Origin: Streptomyces ortus
GTDB lineage: Bacteria; Actinomycetota; Actinomycetes; Streptomycetales; Streptomycetaceae
Direction of reading: 5' to 3'
NCBI RefSeq assembly: GCF_026341275.1
Contig: NZ_JAIFZO010000002.1
Location: 2,767,264-2,831,263 of the forward strand
Length of the DNA: 64,000 bases
A program made the position numbers and the translations under genes. Shown piece by piece: positions 42,412 to 50,938 of the stretch. How positions within the stretch are numbered: the stretch's first letter is position 1; every line of letters starts with the position of its first letter. Below the pieces are notes generated by a model that worked only from the letters and a program-made list of their open reading frames with translations, had not been told where the DNA came from and did no database searches.

Positions 42412-42457
42412 GGCCGTTGCCGGTACGGGTATCACCACACCCGTACCGCCAACGGCC
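42412..42457 (-). terminator. Long hairpin after the ABC permease gene
   Basis: Arms 42412-42430 and 42439-42457 are complementary over 18 of 19 bp (GGCCGTTG then CGGTACGGGT, with a C-C mismatch), loop 8 bases. It ends the leftward PadR-ABC transcript and separates it from ahpD. Confidence 0.7.
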
Positions 42458-42464
42458 TGACCCT

Positions 42465-42484
42465 CGCGCCGTTCCCCGCGCCCC
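42465..42484 (-). repeat. REP-like element, variant copy
   Basis: Minus-strand copy of the 20-bp dispersed element with T-to-G at the AACTG position (AACGG). It lies between the ABC permease stop and its terminator hairpin. Confidence 0.7.
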
Positions 42485-42489
42485 GAGGG

Positions 42490-44907
42490 CTACTCCGTGC
42501 GGAGGCCGTCCGGGCGCATCAGGCGGAGTAGCGGGGGGATGCTGAGGGCCGTTACCGCCAGGACGACCGCCGCGCCTATGCCCGTCATCGCGAGGACGCT
42601 CAGCCAGTCCACCGTCACCGCGGTGCTCGTCATCTTGAGGAGGACCGCGCCCAGGGTGAGGCCCACCACCAGGGCGAGGCCGAGGCCCAGCGCGACGGGG
42701 ACCGCGGTCTGCCACAGGACCGACAGGCTCAGCGTGCGGCGCCGCGTGCCGAAGGCGACCAGCGCCGAGAGCAGTTTCCTGCGCTCGCGCAACTGCTCCA
42801 GCTGCGAGACCAGCAGGCTCGCCCCGATCAGCGCGAGGACACAGGCCGCGCCGACGAACAGCCCGGTGCGGATGGAGTCGAAGCGGTCCGAGCGTTCCGT
42901 CGCGGAGTACGACATGGGCGCCGTGAGCGGGCTGATCCTCGCCGCGGTGTTGCGTACGAGCTCCTGCCCGTCCGGGACCGACGTGTCGAGCTTGAGGTAG
43001 ACCCTGCCGCTGCTCGCCGCGACCGCGGCGGCGGGCAACGCGCGCGTGGTGAACAGGAACCCGCCCCGCTCCCAGCCCGTCGGATCCTTGCGCGGGGCGA
43101 CCTTCCTGATGTCGCGCGGTACGGTCCAGGCCACCTCCGCGCCCTTGACGCCGTCGTAGGAGGGGTCGATGACGAGTTCGCGGCCGGGTTTCGCGAACTC
43201 GGGGGTCTGCGAGCCGCGCTCGATGCCCTCGATGGTGAACACGTCGCCCTCCCGGCACGAGGACAGCTTCGCCACCTCGCGCAGCGCGGCGCAGTCACCG
43301 ACCGTGACCTCGTAGGACGCCTCGGGGTTCTTCGCCCTCTCGCTCAGCGTGAGGTCGGACATCGCGGTGGCCTCGCGCACACCGCGGGTCTCCGCGAGCT
43401 GGGTCCGGGTGTCGGCGAGCGAGACGGACTTCGGTACGGAGACCTCCATCTGGGCGCGCGACAGATCCTCGCCCGTGGACTGCGTGTAGTCGCTCTGGAC
43501 GCCGGTGAACAGCATCTGCAGGGCGATCGCGCCGGCCACCGCCACGGCGATGCCGTTGACCATGCGGGCCGCGGTGCCACTGCTCAACTGCAGTCGACGT
43601 ACGGCAAGTTGCCAGGAGACCGGGCCCGAGTTCAGGCGGGCCACGACGGCCTCCACGACCCAGGGGAGCAGTGCGGTGATGCCGACGAGGAGCAGGATGA
43701 CGCCACTGGTCACCATGTACTCGTTGAAGCCGCCGTTGTTGTTGCCCTTGCCGATCATCGGGGCGAGCAGGCCGAGGCCGGCCAGCGGCAGCAGCAGCCG
43801 CCACCACAGCCGGCGCCGGGCGGGCCTGGCCGTGCGCACCACGCCGAGCGGCTCGATGACCACGCCGCGCAGAGCGAGCAGGGTCACCGCCACCGCGGCG
43901 GCCGGGACCGCGACGGCGATCAGGGCGGCGAGTGCGGGCGTCGGGTTGAGATAGCTGGGGAAGACGCTGATCCCGAAGAGTTCCAGGCTGCCGGCGACCT
44001 GGCGGCCGATCAGGAAGAAGCCGATGCCGAAGGCCAGCCCGAGGGCGGCACCGGCGAGTGCCTCGCCCGCGGCGATCCGGCGGGTCATCCGGCCGTCGGC
44101 GCCGACCAGCCGCAGAGCGGCGAGCCTGCGGTCGCGCCGCTCGCCGCCGAAGCGTACGGCGGCGGCGATGAAGACACCGACCGGCGTCAGCAGCACCACG
44201 AAGACCGTGAGGACGAGCAGGAGAAGGACCGGGTCGTTCATCCCCTCCGAGGGGGCCTTCTCCGCACCGAAGGTGTCGAGGCGCGTGATGTTGGAGCCCT
44301 CGTCGAACGCGGTCAGGTTCCGGCCGCCCGCGTAGTAGGCGAGTTCGGCCGAACCGATCAGGCCGCTCTCACCGATGGTTCCCGTGACGCGGTACGGCAG
44401 CCGTTCGCGCAGCAGCTCGGCGTCCTTGGAGCCCAGCAGTTCCTTCAGGGCGGGCGACACGATCATCTCGCCCGGCGCGGGGAACTCCTTGATGCCGGGC
44501 GGCAGCGGCGCCCGCGGGCCCTCCGGCTCCAGCTGGCGGCCCCGTACGTCCAGGCCGTGGAACTCGGTGTCGACGTTGGCGACGAGCACCGTCTTGTCGG
44601 ACTTGGCCGGTTCGACACCGCTCATCCGCAGGTCCATCCGCGAGTACTCGCGGTCGGACCGTGCCTGCAGCGCGCTCGGGACGGCCGTGGTGAGCAGCAG
44701 CAGCGCCACGCCGAGCCCGACGCCGGCACCGGTGAGCAGGACCCGTATCCAGCCCTCGCGCCCGCCGGTGAAGGCGAACTTGATGCCCATGGCGAGGTCG
44801 CGGGACCACTGCCGCAGCATGGGGGTGTGGTGGCTGGGATCGTCCCGGGCGGGCGGCTGTGGGGGAGCCCCGGGCGGGGCGGCGGTGGTCGAGGGGTGGC
44901 CGCTCAT
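42490..44907 (-). CDS. FtsX-like ABC transporter permease
   Basis: The 805-residue membrane protein has an N-terminal helix, a long outer domain (about residues 75-200), three helices, a central cluster of helices (about 300-400), a second outer domain and three C-terminal helices. This is the two-times-FtsX (MacB/LolCDE-like) plan. ALLLLTTAVPSALQARSDREYSR near the start is typical of Streptomyces antimicrobial-peptide-type exporters. Its start overlaps the ATPase gene stop as ATGA. It forms a full exporter with that ATPase and is probably controlled by the PadR gene upstream. Confidence 0.9.
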   Translation of the reverse strand: MSGHPSTTAAPPGAPPQPPARDDPSHHTPMLRQWSRDLAMGIKFAFTGGREGWIRVLLTGAGVGLGVALLLLTTAVPSALQARSDREYSRMDLRMSGVEPAKSDKTVLVANVDTEFHGLDVRGRQLEPEGPRAPLPPGIKEFPAPGEMIVSPALKELLGSKDAELLRERLPYRVTGTIGESGLIGSAELAYYAGGRNLTAFDEGSNITRLDTFGAEKAPSEGMNDPVLLLLVLTVFVVLLTPVGVFIAAAVRFGGERRDRRLAALRLVGADGRMTRRIAAGEALAGAALGLAFGIGFFLIGRQVAGSLELFGISVFPSYLNPTPALAALIAVAVPAAAVAVTLLALRGVVIEPLGVVRTARPARRRLWWRLLLPLAGLGLLAPMIGKGNNNGGFNEYMVTSGVILLLVGITALLPWVVEAVVARLNSGPVSWQLAVRRLQLSSGTAARMVNGIAVAVAGAIALQMLFTGVQSDYTQSTGEDLSRAQMEVSVPKSVSLADTRTQLAETRGVREATAMSDLTLSERAKNPEASYEVTVGDCAALREVAKLSSCREGDVFTIEGIERGSQTPEFAKPGRELVIDPSYDGVKGAEVAWTVPRDIRKVAPRKDPTGWERGGFLFTTRALPAAAVAASSGRVYLKLDTSVPDGQELVRNTAARISPLTAPMSYSATERSDRFDSIRTGLFVGAACVLALIGASLLVSQLEQLRERRKLLSALVAFGTRRRTLSLSVLWQTAVPVALGLGLALVVGLTLGAVLLKMTSTAVTVDWLSVLAMTGIGAAVVLAVTALSIPPLLRLMRPDGLRTE

Positions 44908-45590
44908 ATCGCACGCTCCATGTCCCGGGACTTGCCGTCGCGTACGACGATCTCGCGGTCCGAGTAGGCCGCGACCCGGGTCTCGTGCGTGACGAGGACG
45001 ACGGCGGCGTTGGCGGACCGGGCGGCGTCGGTGAGCAGTTCCATCACGCGCTCGCCGTTGAGCGAGTCGAGGGCGCCGGTGGGTTCGTCCGCGAACAGCA
45101 CCCGCGGGCCGGTGACCAGGGAGCGGGCCACGGCCACGCGCTGGCCCTGGCCGCCGGAGACCTCGCCGGGCCGCTTGCCCGCGAGGTCGTCGACCTCCAG
45201 GCGCTCCATCCAGGCCAGCGCGGTGCGCTCGGCCTCCTTGCGGGAGGTGCCGTTCAGCCGCAGCGGCAGGGCCACGTTCTCCACGCAGGTCAGTTCCGGC
45301 ACCAGCTGGCCGAACTGGAAGACGAACCCGAACTGCGAGCGCCGCAGCGCGCTGCGCTGGGAGTCGTTCATCGTCGCCATTTCGCTGCCGTTGTAGATGA
45401 TGGAGCCCGAGTCGGGGGTCACGATGCCGGCGAGGCAGTGCAGGAGGGTCGACTTGCCGGAGCCGGAAGGGCCCATCACGGCGACGACCTCGCCGGGGTG
45501 GATGGAGAACTCGGCGCCGTCGAGGGCGTGGGTGGGGCCGTACGCCTTGTGCAGGTCGTGGGCCACGAGCAGGGAGCCTGCGGGGGTCAT
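44904..45590 (-). CDS. ABC transporter ATP-binding protein
   Basis: The 228-residue MacB/LolD-type ATPase carries Walker A VMGPSGSGKSTLL, Q-loop FVFQFGQLVPELTC, signature GEVSGGQGQRVAVARSL, Walker B VLFADEPTGALD and H-loop LVTHETRVA. The ATG at 45590 overlaps the PadR stop (ATGA), and its stop overlaps the permease start (ATGA). The three genes are therefore one coupled operon. An upstream in-frame extension to 45644 is a shadow of padR. Confidence 0.94.
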   Translation of the reverse strand: MTPAGSLLVAHDLHKAYGPTHALDGAEFSIHPGEVVAVMGPSGSGKSTLLHCLAGIVTPDSGSIIYNGSEMATMNDSQRSALRRSQFGFVFQFGQLVPELTCVENVALPLRLNGTSRKEAERTALAWMERLEVDDLAGKRPGEVSGGQGQRVAVARSLVTGPRVLFADEPTGALDSLNGERVMELLTDAARSANAAVVLVTHETRVAAYSDREIVVRDGKSRDMERAI

Positions 45591-46120
45591 CGGGTCACCG
45601 TCTCTGCGAGTTTGTCCAGGCGGGCCGCGGTGAGTTCGAGCCACCGCAGGTCGGCTTCGAGGTGGAAGAGGGCGTGGTCGCAGATCAGCTGGTCGGCGAG
45701 GTCGCCCCGGCGTTTGCGGTCGGTGAGGATGCGCATCATGCGCAGGTGTTCCGAGCGCTGGGTGTCGAGGATCCCGGACGCGTCGCGGTGGGTCAGGAGA
45801 GCGAGGACGACCTTCGTGTAGAGGGTCGACTGGAGGTAGGGCTCGGGCTTCTCCGGGGTCGCGAGCCAGCGCTGGACGTCGGTGACGCCGGCCTCGGTGA
45901 TCGCGTACCGCTTGCGCTCGGGGCCCTCGCCCGCCTCTATCCCGTTGACCTCGACGAGGCCGTTCTTCAGCAGCCGGGACATCGTCGAATAGACCTGGCC
46001 GTAGTGGAGCGGCCGGTCGTGACCGAACTTCTCGTCGAAGGCCCGCTTCAGGTCGTAACCGTGACGGGGCCCGGACTCCAGGAGTCCTAGGAGCGTGTGA
46101 CCGATGGACATGCGGAGCAC
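45587..46120 (-). CDS. PadR-family transcriptional regulator
   Basis: The 177-residue protein has an N-terminal PadR winged helix (TLLGLLESGPRHGYDLKRAFDEKFG; LHYGQVYSTMSRLLKNGLVEV) and a C-terminal dimerising helix domain (VirR-like C-half). It is the first gene of the ABC exporter operon. A perfect 12-bp inverted repeat lies 10 bp upstream of its start and is the likely operator, giving autoregulation. The ligand is unknown; PadR proteins in this context often sense the exported drug. Confidence 0.92.
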   Translation of the reverse strand: MLRMSIGHTLLGLLESGPRHGYDLKRAFDEKFGHDRPLHYGQVYSTMSRLLKNGLVEVNGIEAGEGPERKRYAITEAGVTDVQRWLATPEKPEPYLQSTLYTKVVLALLTHRDASGILDTQRSEHLRMMRILTDRKRRGDLADQLICDHALFHLEADLRWLELTAARLDKLAETVTR

Positions 46121-46129
46121 TCTACACAG

Positions 46130-46156
46130 TGCGTATACACACCGTGTATACGCACG
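46130..46156. promoter_or_regulatory. Perfect 12-bp inverted repeat, candidate PadR operator
   Basis: Arms GTGCGTATACAC (46130-46141) and GTGTATACGCAC (46145-46156) with a 3-bp spacer, directly upstream of the PadR start. Each arm holds GTATAC. Its AT-rich core stands out in this high-GC DNA. Confidence 0.7.
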
Positions 46157-46280
46157 GTGCAGACCCCCACTCGCACCGTGCCGGGAGGCGGTGTCACCGC
46201 AGGTCGAACCCGATTGTCACGGTTCTGCGACTGCCCGCGGAGGGTCCGGCACCACGCAAAAGACTGCGCCGTTCCCCGTT

Positions 46281-46327
46281 CCCCGTTCCCCGTTCCCCTG
46301 GCGGGGCGCGGGGAACGGGGAACGGGG
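46281..46327. repeat. 18-bp perfect hairpin of CCCCGTT units
   Basis: Arms 46281-46298 and 46310-46327 are exact complements built from 7-bp CCCCGTT units, with an 11-base loop. The loop and right arm read GGGGCGCGGGGAACGGGG, close to the dispersed REP-like element, so it may be an expanded copy. It sits between the PadR operator and the ribbon-helix-helix gene and could end the latter's transcript. Confidence 0.6.
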
Positions 46328-46348
46328 CAGGTTTCCCCCCGGTCCGCG

Positions 46349-46618
46349 CTACTCCTCCCCCTCCTCGGAGAGGGGCGGGCGTCCCCGGCGAGGCATCGGT
46401 CCCGCCCCGCCGGGCAGGCGCCCCGCCTCTCCCAGTGCCCGCCGCAGCAGGAACTCGATCTGCGCGTTGGCCGAGCGCAGCTCGTCCCCGGCCCACCGCG
46501 CCAACGCCTCGTACACCAGCGGATCCAGCCTCAGCAGCACCTGCTTGCGCTGCTGCTGCGGCCGTCGCCGAGGGGGAGTGGGGGGAGTCGCGGGATCCCC
46601 CTCCGGAGCCGGACTCAC
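46349..46618 (-). CDS. Small ribbon-helix-helix (Arc/CopG-like) protein
   Basis: The protein has 89 residues. Residues 20-62 match a ribbon-helix-helix fold: a short strand (QVLLRLD), then PLVYEALARWAGDELRSANA and QIEFLLRRALGEA. A Gly/Pro/Arg tail follows. Such proteins bind DNA as dimers. The GTG at 46618 overlaps the SPFH gene stop (GTGA), so the two are made together. It may regulate the SPFH promoter, where a perfect 14-bp palindrome is found. Confidence 0.8.
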   Translation of the reverse strand: MSPAPEGDPATPPTPPRRRPQQQRKQVLLRLDPLVYEALARWAGDELRSANAQIEFLLRRALGEAGRLPGGAGPMPRRGRPPLSEEGEE

Positions 46619-47562
46619 TGGTAGAGGGACCCCGTGTTCAGGACGGGCTGCGGCGCCCGGTCCCCGCACAGCACCACCATCAGGTTCGACACCATCGCCG
46701 CCTTCCGCTCGGAGTCCAGCTCCACGATGTCCCGCTCGGAGATCCGGGCGAGCGCGGCCTCGACCATGCCGACCGCCCCGTCCACGATCTGCCGCCGCGC
46801 GGCCACGACCGCGCCCGCCTGCTGCCGCTGGAGCATCGCCGAGGCGATCTCGGGCGCGTACGCGAGATGCGTGAAGCGGGACTCGATGATCTGCACGCCC
46901 GCCGCGTCCACCCGCGCCCGCAGCTCGACCGCGAGCTTCTCGGTGATCTCCTCCGCGTTGCCCCGCAGCGACAGGCCCTCCTCGTCATGGGCGTCGTACG
47001 GGTACTCGATGGCGATGTGCCGCACGGCCGCCTCGGTCTGGGTGGCGACGAACTCCAGGAAGTCGTCCACCTCGAAGCTCGCCTGCGCGGTGTCCTCGAC
47101 CCGCCACACCACGACGGCGGCGAGCTCGATCGGGTTGCCGTAGGCGTCGTTCACCTTGAGGACGGCGGTCTCGTGGTTGCGTACCCGCGTCGAGATCTTC
47201 GTGCGCGAGGTGAGCGGATTCACCCAGCGCAGACCGTCCTCGCGGATCGTGCCGCGGTAGCGGCCGAAGAGCTGGACGACGCGGGCCTCGCCGGGCGCCA
47301 CCATGTTCAGGCCGCACATGGCGATGAAGGCCGCGAGGCCGATCAGGACGCCGGCCACGATGAGCACGGCCTTGCCGCCCGTGGCGTCCACCGCGGTGGC
47401 GGAGACGATCAGCGCGGCGCCCAGCAGCAGTCCGAGGAGCCCGAGCAGCAGTGCGAGCCCGCCGCCGATGCTGTGCGCGGAGACCTCCCGTACGCGCGGA
47501 GCGGGCATCTCGGGTACGTCGGCGATGTCCTGGGCGGGGCCCGGGGAGTCGTGCGTGGACAT
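46615..47562 (-). CDS. SPFH/Band-7 domain membrane protein
   Basis: This 315-residue protein has two N-terminal helices (about residues 30-75), then an SPFH domain: [66 protein letters not shown] coiled region follows with [45 protein letters not shown] proteins form large membrane rings that shape lipid domains or chaperone membrane proteins. It is transcribed leftward, divergent from the penicillin-binding protein gene. Confidence 0.92.
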   Translation of the reverse strand: MSTHDSPGPAQDIADVPEMPAPRVREVSAHSIGGGLALLLGLLGLLLGAALIVSATAVDATGGKAVLIVAGVLIGLAAFIAMCGLNMVAPGEARVVQLFGRYRGTIREDGLRWVNPLTSRTKISTRVRNHETAVLKVNDAYGNPIELAAVVVWRVEDTAQASFEVDDFLEFVATQTEAAVRHIAIEYPYDAHDEEGLSLRGNAEEITEKLAVELRARVDAAGVQIIESRFTHLAYAPEIASAMLQRQQAGAVVAARRQIVDGAVGMVEAALARISERDIVELDSERKAAMVSNLMVVLCGDRAPQPVLNTGSLYQ

Positions 47563-47644
47563 GGGTGTTCCCCCGTTTCATGGAGCTGCCGGTGCCGTTC
47601 GCACGTCGTTCGCACGCCGTACGGACACCCGCTTCGGTCTATCT

Positions 47645-47658
47645 AAGTGATATCACTT
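47645..47658. promoter_or_regulatory. 14-bp palindrome inside SPFH promoter
   Basis: AAGTGATATCACTT is a perfect palindrome. On the minus strand it lies wholly within the 17-bp spacer between GTGACG and TAGATA, a plausible -35/-10 pair 70-100 bp before the SPFH start. That is a typical repressor site. The coupled ribbon-helix-helix protein is the obvious candidate. Confidence 0.6.
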
Positions 47659-47841
47659 TACCCGTCACAGCAACCTTCCACTCCCGTGATTCGTCGGTTC
47701 CTAGGGAGTGGGTGCTGATTCTCACGTCCGTAAAAGGCCGGATCGACAGGCGTTTGTCCATAGCTGCGGTGTTAGTTTGCTGAGCTGACCCGAGCGACGA
47801 ACCTGTGAGCCACGAGAGACGGAAGCGGAGCGGACGTATCC

Positions 47842-50133
47842 ATGGGACGAGCGGATGAGAGACGAGCGCGGCAGCGCGGTGGACACCGCGGCGCGCCGAA
47901 ACGCTCGTCCAAGGCGGAGGGCAGGACCGGCAAGAGCGGTATACGCCGGTTCTTCACCTGGAAGAAGATCCTCGGTACGTTCTTCGGCCTCTGTCTGCTC
48001 GGGATGGCCGCCTTCGTAGGGCTCTATCTGATGATCGACGTTCCCAAGGGGAACGCGGCGGCGGTGCAGCAGAGCAACGTCTACAAGTACGCCAACGGCG
48101 ACACCCTCGCCCGCGACGGCGAGGTCAACCGCGAACTGGTCGACCTGGAAGAGGTGTCCAAGGGCGTCCGGATGACCTTCGTCGCCGCCGAGAACAAGTC
48201 CTTCTACAAGGACTCCGGCGTCGACCTGCGGGGCACGGCCCGCGGTCTGCTCAACACCCTGTCCGGCAAGGGCAAGCAGGGCGGTTCGACGATCACCCAG
48301 CAGTACGTCAAGAACTACTACCTCACGCAGGACCAGACCGTCACGCGCAAGCTGAAGGAACTGGTCATCTCGCTGAAGGTGGACCGCCAGCAGTCCAAGG
48401 ACGACATCCTCGCCGGGTACATCAACACCAGCTACTACGGCCGCAACGCCTGGGGCATCCAGGCCGCGGCGCAGGCGTACTACCGGGTCGACGCGGACAA
48501 GCTCGACGTCGCGCAGAGCGCGTATCTCGCGGCGCTGCTCCAGGCCCCGAGCCAGTACGACTGGGCGGTGGCGAGCGACACCAGCAAGAAGCTCGTCAAG
48601 AACCGCTGGAACTACGTCCTCGACAACATGGTCGAGGAGGGCTGGCTGGACTCCGCCGAGCGCGACGACATGACGTTCCCCGTGCCGAAGGACCCCAAGG
48701 GCGCCCCCGGCCTGGAGGGCCAGGCGGGTTACCTGGTGGAGGCCGCCAACACGACGCTGGAGAAGCAGCTCGTCGAGCAGGGCACCGCCTCCGACATGGA
48801 CGAGGCCGCGACGATGGTCAAGGCGGGCGGCTGGACCATCACGCTGAACATCGACAGGAAGAAGCAGGCCCAGTTGGAGAAGGCCGTCAAGGCCAAGCTG
48901 ACCAGCAAGCTCGACGGGAAGAAGCGGGACGTGGACGCCGACATCCAGGCCGGCGCCGCCTCCGTCGACCCGAAGACGGGCCGGGTCCTCGCGATGTACG
49001 GCGGTGTGGACTACGTCAAGCACTTCACCAACAACGCGACGCGCCGCGACTACCAGCCCGCCTCCACCTTCAAGCCCGTCATCCTGGCCGCGGCCGTCGA
49101 CCAGGACGCCACCACCCAGGACGACGATCCGATCACGGCGAACACGATCTACGACGGCACCAGCAAGCGTCCCGTCCTGGACAACGGCAGGAAGGTCGGC
49201 TTCTCCCCGCCGAACGAGGACGACGTCGACTACGGCGACGTCGACGTCCAGACCGCGATGAACAAGTCCATCAACTCCGTCTTCGCCCAGATGGGCGTCG
49301 ACGTCGGCATGGACGAGGTCATCAAGACCGCGGGGGAGCTGGGCATGGACGTCGAGGGCGTCAAGTCGGTGCCCGCCCAGACCCTCGGCACGATGGGCGC
49401 GAGCCCGCTGGAGATGGCCGGCGTCTACGCGACCCTCGACAACCACGGCAGGAAGGTCACCCCGGCCCTGGTCAAGTCGGTCGAGCACAAGGACCGCGCG
49501 GTCAAGTTCCCGGACGCGATCGGCGAGCAGGTCATCAGCCGCGAGGCCGCCGACACCGTCACCTCGGTGCTGACGGGCGTGGTCGACGACGGTACGGCCA
49601 GGACGTCGGTACGGGAGAACCCGGCCCGCAACGGCCAGCAGGTCGCGGGCAAGACGGGTACGTCCGACTTCAACCGGTCGGCGTGGTTCACGGGCTACAC
49701 GCCCGACCTCGTCACCTCGGTCGGGATGTTCGGCGAGGACGCGAAGTCCCACGCGCAGGTGACGATGCAGGGAGCCACCGGCCTGCTGCCCGGCAAGGGC
49801 CGCGTCAACGGCGGTGGCTATCCCGCGCAGATCTGGGCGGCGTACACCTTCGACGCGATGGGTGACGTGACCAAGTTCGACCTGGACACGAAGCAGGGCG
49901 CGGCCGTCAAGCCGACCCCGACGCCGACGGTCACCGCCACGCCGACGACCCCGTCCGCGGAACCGTCCACCGAGGACCCGACCACGAAACCGCCGACGAG
50001 CACCTCACCCCCGGAATCCTCCCCCGAGGAGACCCCGTCGGAAGAGGAACCCACTCCGACGACCAGCGCCCCGTCGTCACCGGGCGGCATAGAACTGCCC
50101 CCGGACCCGGACGACCCACAGGCGCAGAACTGA
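47842..50133 (+). CDS. Class A penicillin-binding protein
   Basis: The 763-residue bifunctional cell-wall synthase has a cytoplasmic basic region, one helix (about residues 44-66), a GT51 transglycosylase domain (catalytic Glu in AAENKSFYKDSG; GGSTITQQYVKNYYL) and a transpeptidase domain (STFK near residue 407, SIN in NKSINSVFAQ, KTGT near 604). A long Thr/Pro/Ser/Glu tail of about 75 residues follows and is likely to lie in the wall. It polymerises and cross-links peptidoglycan outside the membrane. Confidence 0.95.
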   Translation: MGRADERRARQRGGHRGAPKRSSKAEGRTGKSGIRRFFTWKKILGTFFGLCLLGMAAFVGLYLMIDVPKGNAAAVQQSNVYKYANGDTLARDGEVNRELVDLEEVSKGVRMTFVAAENKSFYKDSGVDLRGTARGLLNTLSGKGKQGGSTITQQYVKNYYLTQDQTVTRKLKELVISLKVDRQQSKDDILAGYINTSYYGRNAWGIQAAAQAYYRVDADKLDVAQSAYLAALLQAPSQYDWAVASDTSKKLVKNRWNYVLDNMVEEGWLDSAERDDMTFPVPKDPKGAPGLEGQAGYLVEAANTTLEKQLVEQGTASDMDEAATMVKAGGWTITLNIDRKKQAQLEKAVKAKLTSKLDGKKRDVDADIQAGAASVDPKTGRVLAMYGGVDYVKHFTNNATRRDYQPASTFKPVILAAAVDQDATTQDDDPITANTIYDGTSKRPVLDNGRKVGFSPPNEDDVDYGDVDVQTAMNKSINSVFAQMGVDVGMDEVIKTAGELGMDVEGVKSVPAQTLGTMGASPLEMAGVYATLDNHGRKVTPALVKSVEHKDRAVKFPDAIGEQVISREAADTVTSVLTGVVDDGTARTSVRENPARNGQQVAGKTGTSDFNRSAWFTGYTPDLVTSVGMFGEDAKSHAQVTMQGATGLLPGKGRVNGGGYPAQIWAAYTFDAMGDVTKFDLDTKQGAAVKPTPTPTVTATPTTPSAEPSTEDPTTKPPTSTSPPESSPEETPSEEEPTPTTSAPSSPGGIELPPDPDDPQAQN

Positions 50134-50204
50134 GCTTGTCTTTTAACCTGCTGCGTGCAGTGGTCCGAGGCCAGAGTGTCAGTGCCGGGTGATACCTGTA
50201 GGGC

Positions 50205-50795
50205 GTGGAAGATGCGATTTCGGGTGCGATAGCCGTCCTGCGTGAAGCTTTTCCGGCAGAGGTCCGTCACCGCCCTTTGGACAGGGACGAGCTTCGGGCG
50301 TGGGAGCGAAGGCACGGGGTGGTGTTGCCGGAGCCGTATCGCACTTTCGTGACCGAGATCGCGAACGGTACCGACGATGGTCCGCCTGACGAAGGTGGTC
50401 TGCTGCCCCTGGGAGAGAAACCGGACAGCTGGGCCGTCTGGGAAGCGGACTGCTGGATGAGCCCGGAGCCGTTCGATGGCGCCGCCGTACGCGTGCCCGG
50501 CCAGCCCTTCCCTCTTGAGGAGGAGTGGCAGTGGGAGTACGACTACTACGACCACACCCGCCACTCGTCTCTGCTGCACCAGACCTACCAGCACGGCTCG
50601 GTGCTGCTGGGCAGCGACAGACCCGGTGAGTACTGGACGCTGGTCGTGACCGGGCCGCAACGCGGCCGGGTGTGGTGGCTCAGAGACGGATGCGCCGCAC
50701 CCTATTCCGACCGCCCGTCCGATCAACCGGGGGGCGATTTCCTGCACTGGGTGAGGGACTGGCACGTCGGACAGGGCTGGTGGCGGGCCGAGTAG
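50205..50795 (+). CDS. SMI1/KNR4 (SUKH) family protein
   Basis: This 196-residue protein has a SUKH-type core: LREAFPAEVRHRPLDRDELRAWERRHGVVLPEPYRTFVTEIANG, then Trp/Tyr-rich strands (EEWQWEYDYYDHTRH, YWTLVVTGPQRGRVWWLRDG). SUKH proteins often act as immunity partners of polymorphic toxins, though stand-alone members are common in Streptomyces. No toxin gene adjoins it. It starts at GTG 50205 and lies just before the transposase gene. Confidence 0.85.
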   Translation: MEDAISGAIAVLREAFPAEVRHRPLDRDELRAWERRHGVVLPEPYRTFVTEIANGTDDGPPDEGGLLPLGEKPDSWAVWEADCWMSPEPFDGAAVRVPGQPFPLEEEWQWEYDYYDHTRHSSLLHQTYQHGSVLLGSDRPGEYWTLVVTGPQRGRVWWLRDGCAAPYSDRPSDQPGGDFLHWVRDWHVGQGWWRAE

Positions 50796-50938
50796 CGCCT
50801 CTATACCCAGGTCGCGGACTCGACCGCTCGAACGCTTCCTCGAACTTGATCGCAAAACCGGAACTGCGCGACAGCACGGCGGCCGTCGCTTGATGCTGAA
50901 CTCCGGCGCAGAGACGCAGGACAGGCGAAGGCCGCGGG

